Assembly: GCA_024644775.1 (NCBI GenBank)
Contig: JAHEHB010000020.1
Coordinates: 1-25,959, forward strand
Source: Deltaproteobacteria bacterium
Lineage (GTDB): Bacteria; Desulfobacterota; Desulfobacteria; Desulfobacterales; SURF-15
Direction: 5' to 3'
DNA length: 25,959 nt
In this document: positions 21,777 through 25,959 of the stretch, piece by piece
Numbering within the stretch: position 1 is the stretch's first letter
Layout: every line of letters begins with the position of its first letter
Program-made: the position numbers and the translations under genes
The notes under the pieces: generated by a model
The model's input: only the letters and a program-made list of their open reading frames with translations
The model's database searches: none
What the model was told of the DNA's origin: nothing

Positions 21777-22931
21777 TTAATCGTGAAACGCGGTGAGTGA
21801 TTCCTTGACGAGCTCTCCTCGCTTGAAGCGCTCGTAAGATAGTTTTTCAATATCAATGGTTTCTGCCCGACCGTTTAAGATAAGTTCGGCAATCACCATG
21901 CCGGCCGCCGGGCCATGTTGAAACCCATGACCACTGAATCCGTTAGCCAAGATCAGCCCTTCAACCTCTGGAACATTCCCTAAAATGGCATTGTTGTCGG
22001 GTGATATTTCGTAAAGGCCACCCCATCCCCGTGCGATGTTCGTATTCTCAAAAACCGGTACCCGATACATGGCCTTTTCAGCCGTCTCCACCATGGAATC
22101 AAAATCGGTATTCAAGTTGAAACTGGGTGTTTCATCCTGGGGGCCCGATAGCAGCACCGTCTTTCCTTCTCGGCGGAAATAAAAGTTTTGCTTATGATCG
22201 ATCGTGAGAGGGACCGCTTCCGGGAGCCGATCAAAAGGGTCTGTAATAAAAAGCTGTCTGCGAATCGGTTTCACCGGAATATCTATACCGGCAAACTTAC
22301 CAACATTTTCTGCGTAAGGGCCTGCCGCGTTTACAACGAATGGGGTTTCCACCCGATTTCCCCCGGCTGTTACCGATACAACCCGGCCGTTTTTTACTTC
22401 AATGTTTTTGACCTCGGTTTCTTCATGAATGTCGATGCCTGAGTTTCTGGCTTTTTTGGCAATGGCATGGGTGATTTCATGGGGGCTTGCGTAGCCATCT
22501 GTGTTACAAAAGGCCCCACCAAAAACATCTTCGGTATTTAGGTATGGCCAGTGCTTCTCAATCTCTTCTCGGGTTAAAATTTGGGAGGGTACATCATATT
22601 TATTTTGGAATGCTACATTTTGTTTAAATATATCCAATTCCTCCGGACTTGTGGCAAGAAATAAATATCCCACTGGATGAAACTGGGGATCCACGTCGAA
22701 TTCATCTTTAAAGTTCTGAAATACTTCAAAGGATTTTTTCGCAAACTGCATCGCGATATCAGTGGTATATTGTCGTCGAATTCCACCGGCACAGAGTGCC
22801 GTCGACCCCTCACAGATGTGGTCTTTCTCCAACAAAACGACATTTTTTGCTCCCATCTTTCCAAGATAATAAGCGATGCTTACACCGATAATGCCGCCAC
22901 CGATAATGACAATGTCTGCTGTTTTTTTCAT
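21777..22931 (-). CDS. FAD-dependent oxidoreductase, DAO/sarcosine-oxidase-beta-like family
   Basis: A 384-residue flavoprotein. The N-terminal FAD motif is VIIGGGIIGVSIAYYL (GxGxxG at 11-16), with an acidic residue after the second strand in VVLLEKD. The ALCAGGIRRQ segment (about 46-55), the ETEVKNIEVKNGRV strand pair, VVNAAGPYAENVG, and the C-terminal NGFSGHGFQHGPAAGM flavin-contact motif place it with glycine/sarcosine/D-amino-acid oxidases and dehydrogenases. In an anaerobe such proteins usually pass electrons to a quinone or partner protein rather than to oxygen. GGGAGA lies four to five bases before the ATG at 22931; the ATG at 22943 lies upstream of that site. It follows the ligase stop by 19 bp. 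Probably oxidises an N-substituted or D-amino acid; the substrate is unproven. Confidence 0.9.
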   Translation of the reverse strand: MKKTADIVIIGGGIIGVSIAYYLGKMGAKNVVLLEKDHICEGSTALCAGGIRRQYTTDIAMQFAKKSFEVFQNFKDEFDVDPQFHPVGYLFLATSPEELDIFKQNVAFQNKYDVPSQILTREEIEKHWPYLNTEDVFGGAFCNTDGYASPHEITHAIAKKARNSGIDIHEETEVKNIEVKNGRVVSVTAGGNRVETPFVVNAAGPYAENVGKFAGIDIPVKPIRRQLFITDPFDRLPEAVPLTIDHKQNFYFRREGKTVLLSGPQDETPSFNLNTDFDSMVETAEKAMYRVPVFENTNIARGWGGLYEISPDNNAILGNVPEVEGLILANGFSGHGFQHGPAAGMVIAELILNGRAETIDIEKLSYERFKRGELVKESLTAFHD

Positions 22932-22950
22932 CTTTTCTCCCATCGATAAT

Positions 22951-24510
22951 TTAAGACCGATATTGGTCCCGAAGCGCCTTTTTTGTGATTTTACCAGACC
23001 CTGTTTTGGGAAGTTCTTTTAGAAAAACCACCGATTTGGGGGCCTTATAAGAGGCCTGGTGCTGCTTGCAGAAGTCGATAATCTCAGCTTCTGTTGCAAT
23101 TTCTTTAGATTTTAACACCACTGCAGCCGTAACGGCCTCTCCCCATTTTTCATCGGGGGTGCCAAAGACAGCGGCTTCCAAAATCTTCGAATTCATGTAG
23201 AGAACGTTTTCCACTTCAATAGAGTAAATATTCTCACCGCCGCTGATAATCATATCCTTTTTTCGGTCGACAATATTAACATAACCTTCTTTATCCATCA
23301 CAGCCAGATCGCCGGTACGCAGCCATCCCTCATAAAAAGCTTTTTGGGTCTCTTCCGGACGATTCCAGTATCCCGGTGTAATGGTATCGCCTCGGACCCA
23401 TATTTCTCCCACTTGTTGATCGTCGGCTGCCACAGGGACACCATTGTTATCCACCACTTTGAGATCAACCGTAATAAACGGCCGGCCGGTCTTGGATTTG
23501 TACCACAGTTGTTCTGATTCCGGCAGATCCCGGAGGTGGTCTTTTAAAAGGCTTAATGTGAGATAGGGACTGGTTTCTGTCATGCCATAAGTCTGTATGT
23601 AATCGCAACCGAATGTTTCAATAATGCTCCGCACCAATTCAGGAGCTATGGGTGCTCCTCCGCTTAGAATGACACGAAAGCTCGAAAAATCATAAGATGT
23701 TACCTTCGGATGCTTGATCATCAGATTGAGCATGGTGGGAATCAGGTTGCTCACGGTAATTTGTTCTTTCTCAATGGCGGCCATCACGATCTCAGGTTCA
23801 AATTTAGCGACCATCACATGGCGGCCCCCGACCCAGGTGATGGCAAACGTGGCCCAGGCATCTGCAAGGTGAAACATGGTTGCAATATGACCCCACACGT
23901 CGGTGTTGTCCAGTCGCAGCTCTGCCACGGTGCCCAAGGCATGAAGACATACGTTTTTATGAGTGAGCATCACGCCTTTTGGTTTTCCAGTGGTGCCGCT
24001 TGTATAATAAAGATGCGCGACATCATCCTCCGATACGGGTTCCGGCTCAAAAGGGCCGGCGTGAGATTGAAGCACCTGTTCATACATTTGGGTGGAACAC
24101 TCCATGGATGGGGAAGGGGGATTGCCGATCCAGAGAATTCCCTCTATAGCGGTTTCTTGGGCAAAGGTCTTTTGCACCTGGGATGCAAAATCAGCATTGG
24201 CAATCAACCACTTTGAGCCTGCATCCTGCAAAATAAATGCGAGTTCTCCAGGTGAAAGCCGGTAATTCAACGGATTGAGGATCGCCCCGACACCGGCCGC
24301 TGCATAGTATGCTTCAAGAAAAGCATGAGAGTTTACTTCGAGAATGGATATGCGATCTTTGGGTTTGATTCCCTGGGATTGGAAAAATCGCGCCAATGCC
24401 TCTACACGGTCTCCAATTTGAGAATAGGTAAAATTTTGCTCTCCATCCACCACTGCAATTTTATTCGGGTATAAGGTAACCGCCTTTCTTAGGGTCATCC
24501 AGATGTCCAC
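22951..24510 (-). CDS. AMP-forming acyl-CoA synthetase
   Basis: A 519-residue ANL-superfamily ligase that activates a carboxylic acid through an acyl-adenylate to its CoA thioester. The ATP-binding motif YTSGTTGKPKG is at 169-179, YGMTE at 308-312, RTGD at 398-401, VDRKKDMIISGGENIYS at 414-430, and the C-terminal catalytic Lys507 in TGSGKITK. It resembles medium/long-chain fatty-acyl and aryl-acid CoA ligases; the chain or ring specificity is not readable. The start is GTG at 24510 with AAAGGAG seven bases upstream. First gene of the operon ending in dctP system 2, so the acid it activates is likely the imported compound or its breakdown product. Confidence 0.93.
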   Translation of the reverse strand: MDIWMTLRKAVTLYPNKIAVVDGEQNFTYSQIGDRVEALARFFQSQGIKPKDRISILEVNSHAFLEAYYAAAGVGAILNPLNYRLSPGELAFILQDAGSKWLIANADFASQVQKTFAQETAIEGILWIGNPPSPSMECSTQMYEQVLQSHAGPFEPEPVSEDDVAHLYYTSGTTGKPKGVMLTHKNVCLHALGTVAELRLDNTDVWGHIATMFHLADAWATFAITWVGGRHVMVAKFEPEIVMAAIEKEQITVSNLIPTMLNLMIKHPKVTSYDFSSFRVILSGGAPIAPELVRSIIETFGCDYIQTYGMTETSPYLTLSLLKDHLRDLPESEQLWYKSKTGRPFITVDLKVVDNNGVPVAADDQQVGEIWVRGDTITPGYWNRPEETQKAFYEGWLRTGDLAVMDKEGYVNIVDRKKDMIISGGENIYSIEVENVLYMNSKILEAAVFGTPDEKWGEAVTAAVVLKSKEIATEAEIIDFCKQHQASYKAPKSVVFLKELPKTGSGKITKKALRDQYRS

Positions 24511-24546
24511 CGTTTAACTCCTTTGCTGATAAATTGTTTTGTTTAT

Positions 24547-24576
24547 GCTATGCCAAATTGGACGATTCTGTGTCAA
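24547..24576 (-). promoter_or_regulatory. Candidate promoter of the ligase-to-dctP operon
   Basis: On the minus strand a perfect TTGACA (complement of 24571-24576) is followed 18 bases later by CATAGC, a poor -10 match. It lies 37-66 bp upstream of the GTG start. The strong -35 and the position support it; the weak -10 would fit a regulated promoter. Confidence 0.35.
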
Positions 24577-24695
24577 GCCGAAACCGATATGAAGCGAAAT
24601 AAGACGCAATTTGTTATCAAAAAGAGGCGTGGGCAGATCTATTTCGCCATAATATTTGCTTGTAACCCTACTCCAGCTATTGTAAATTTTATATT

Positions 24696-25139
24696 ATGGA
24701 TATTAAAACAAAGGGTTTTGTTGCTATCATTACTCTAATCTGGCTCTCTACCGGATACACATTTGCAGAAATACGCACATCCGAACATGAAACAGAGAAC
24801 GGTCGCGTACTTACCGCGTCAAAAACAGACCTGTTTAACACCGCAAAAAAAATAATGGTTTTGAATGCGTATCAAATTCAGCAACTTGACGAAAAAATGG
24901 GAATAATATCCACCGCAATCAGTCCCATGCGGGTTGTGGTGGATGAATGCGAGTGCGGACTGACACCAAGTCCTGGTGAAGATCGGCGACCGGTTATTAA
25001 CGTTTCCGTTGACATTCGGATTTCCGAAAACAGGGTTGCCATCGAGGCCAAAATCCATGGAGACTATCCAAAAGACCAAATAACCGAGGAGATGATCGAA
25101 ACCGATTTGTTTCATCAGATTTCCCGTTACTTGGATTAG
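24696..25139 (+). CDS. Small exported hypothetical protein
   Basis: I do not recognise this 147-residue protein. A signal peptide covers about residues 1-24 (basic start, hydrophobic core, TFA-E cleavage). The mature part is a compact alpha/beta-looking domain: TASKTDLFNTAKKIMVLNAYQ helix, then MGIISTAISPMRVVVDECEC with two close cysteines (about residues 85 and 87), VINVSVDIRI and VAIEAKI strands, and a C-terminal helix. It could be a periplasmic or outer-membrane-associated small protein. The ribosome site is poor: the 15 bases before the ATG are A/T-rich without a purine core. It lies 64 bp before the isochorismatase-family gene and is divergent from the ligase. Confidence 0.65.
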   Translation: MDIKTKGFVAIITLIWLSTGYTFAEIRTSEHETENGRVLTASKTDLFNTAKKIMVLNAYQIQQLDEKMGIISTAISPMRVVVDECECGLTPSPGEDRRPVINVSVDIRISENRVAIEAKIHGDYPKDQITEEMIETDLFHQISRYLD

Positions 25140-25148
25140 TTAATCTCA

Positions 25149-25189
25149 TTACAATTGTAACCGTACCGACGATTCTTTAAAATCGTCGG
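25149..25189 (+). promoter_or_regulatory. Palindrome plus hairpin ahead of the isochorismatase-family gene
   Basis: A perfect 12-base palindrome TTACAATTGTAA (25149-25160) is followed by a perfect 9-bp hairpin, CCGACGATT (25166-25174) against 25181-25189 with loop CTTTAA. No T-run follows. Together they fill most of the 64-bp gap and end 14 bases before the start codon. They may be an operator and an RNA structure near the ribosome site, or a leaky terminator for the upstream gene. Confidence 0.4.
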
Positions 25190-25203
25190 GCAAGGGGATA
25201 AAC

Positions 25204-25788
25204 ATGGTAAATCAGGACAACGAAATACCCGCGTTGATCATTATCGATATGGTAAAAGACACCTTTGATGAAAGTAAAAACTATCCAATTGCCTCACTGG
25301 CCAGGTTGACCTTTGATCCCATCAACAACCTGACAAGAAGATTTAGGACCAATGGATGGCCCATCGTTTTTTCAACCGATGCGTTTCACGAACAGGACTT
25401 TATTTTTAAAAGCCGTCTGAAACCACACTCACTGGCCGGAACCAAAGGTGCCGAAGTGATTGACGAATTGGATCGCAGCGAAAAAGATTATTGGCTGCCG
25501 AAACCAAGATTTTCTGCTTTTTTTAATACAGGTCTCGAAAACTGGTTAACGGAAAAAAGCGTAACCCTTTGTGCCGTTGCGGGAATTGCAACGCATATTT
25601 GTGTATTGAGCACCGCTATGGATGCCATTTGTCACGATTTCAAAGCGGTTCTTCTTGAAGATTGTACGGCATCCTACTCTGAAACGATTCATGAAAACAC
25701 CGTGGACAATTATCGCCGGAATCCGCTTTATCCTCTTTTGCGGGTGTTGTCATCCAAAGAATTCGTTGCCGAACTTGGAATTCCTTAA
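25204..25788 (+). CDS. Isochorismatase-family cysteine hydrolase
   Basis: A 194-residue hydrolase of the isochorismatase/nicotinamidase-like superfamily. The catalytic triad is Asp15 (IIIDMVKDTF), Lys100 (LPKPRFSAFF) and Cys133 (GIATHICVLSTAMDA). The cis-peptide before the cysteine (AGIATHIC) is as expected for the family. Members hydrolyse amides such as nicotinamide, ureidoacrylate, N-carbamoyl compounds or biuret, and a few act on isochorismate ethers. No ribosome site is perfect, but AAGGGGAT lies five to six bases before the ATG. An amidase role is likely; the substrate is unknown. The downstream 171 bp show only short CACAGAG-type microrepeats and no gene. Confidence 0.9.
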   Translation: MVNQDNEIPALIIIDMVKDTFDESKNYPIASLARLTFDPINNLTRRFRTNGWPIVFSTDAFHEQDFIFKSRLKPHSLAGTKGAEVIDELDRSEKDYWLPKPRFSAFFNTGLENWLTEKSVTLCAVAGIATHICVLSTAMDAICHDFKAVLLEDCTASYSETIHENTVDNYRRNPLYPLLRVLSSKEFVAELGIP

Positions 25789-25959
25789 CCATCAAAGCGT
25801 CTTATTATCATTGGAATTTGGATATAGCCTGCCCTGTTAAATGATCTATGGAATTTGCGGTATCGGTAATCAACATGATCTCTATCAATAAATTGAGAAG
25901 CTTTTCACAGAGTTCATAGGGACACAGAGTTTTTTAAGTAAATCAGGTAGCTTAAGGAA

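Overview
The window looks like an accessory catabolic region of an anaerobic Gram-negative bacterium, most likely a Desulfobacterota/deltaproteobacterial relative. That assignment is an inference from the mix of gene families: a glycyl radical enzyme, two TRAP carboxylate transporters, a LarA-type nickel enzyme, HypA/HypB, a UroD/MtaA-type protein and a PEP-CTERM exported lipase. There is no rRNA or other phylogenetic marker. I saw no tRNA, rRNA, CRISPR array, transposase gene or origin.

Layout. 1-498 (+) is the end of an unrecognised gene. 665-1738 (-) is a GDSL esterase with a PEP-CTERM tail, a promoter and a terminator. 1739-2572 is non-coding and holds repeats plus a fossil C-terminus of an enolase-superfamily (mandelate racemase/muconate lactonizing type) gene. 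2573-6313 (-) reads larA-like, hypA, hypB, zinc alcohol dehydrogenase in transcription order. A two-cysteine Asp/Glu-racemase-family gene (6632-7369, +) is divergent from it. After a repeat-rich gap come a SurA/PrsA-type peptidyl-prolyl isomerase (7966-8949, +) and a 790-residue glycyl radical enzyme (9133-11505, +) with its own terminator. 11598-12262 holds a MITE-like palindrome, a likely 60-residue small protein and a repeat copy.

From 24510 down to 12281 everything is on the minus strand, in two transport blocks. The upstream block reads acyl-CoA synthetase, DAO-family FAD oxidoreductase, second Asp/Glu-family racemase, D-2-hydroxyacid dehydrogenase, dctQ, dctM, dctP, and ends in a strong terminator at 16704-16742. 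The second block reads dctP, dctQ, dctM, UroD-like protein. On the plus strand at the right end are a small exported protein (24696-25139) and an isochorismatase-family hydrolase (25204-25788).

How the genes may work together (inference): both TRAP systems should import organic anions. The surrounding enzymes mostly act on the alpha carbon of 2-hydroxy or 2-amino acids: a LarA-type epimerase, two cofactor-independent racemases, a D-2-hydroxyacid dehydrogenase, a DAO-type oxidase, and formerly an enolase-superfamily enzyme. A CoA ligase and a radical lyase or dehydratase are also present. This suggests an island for unusual hydroxy, amino or sugar acids. The substrates cannot be read from the sequence. 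The most unusual points are the pairing of a LarA-family gene with hypA/hypB and no hydrogenase or larBCE genes in view, and a glycyl radical enzyme whose active-site loop departs from the diol-dehydratase pattern and has no activating enzyme in the window.
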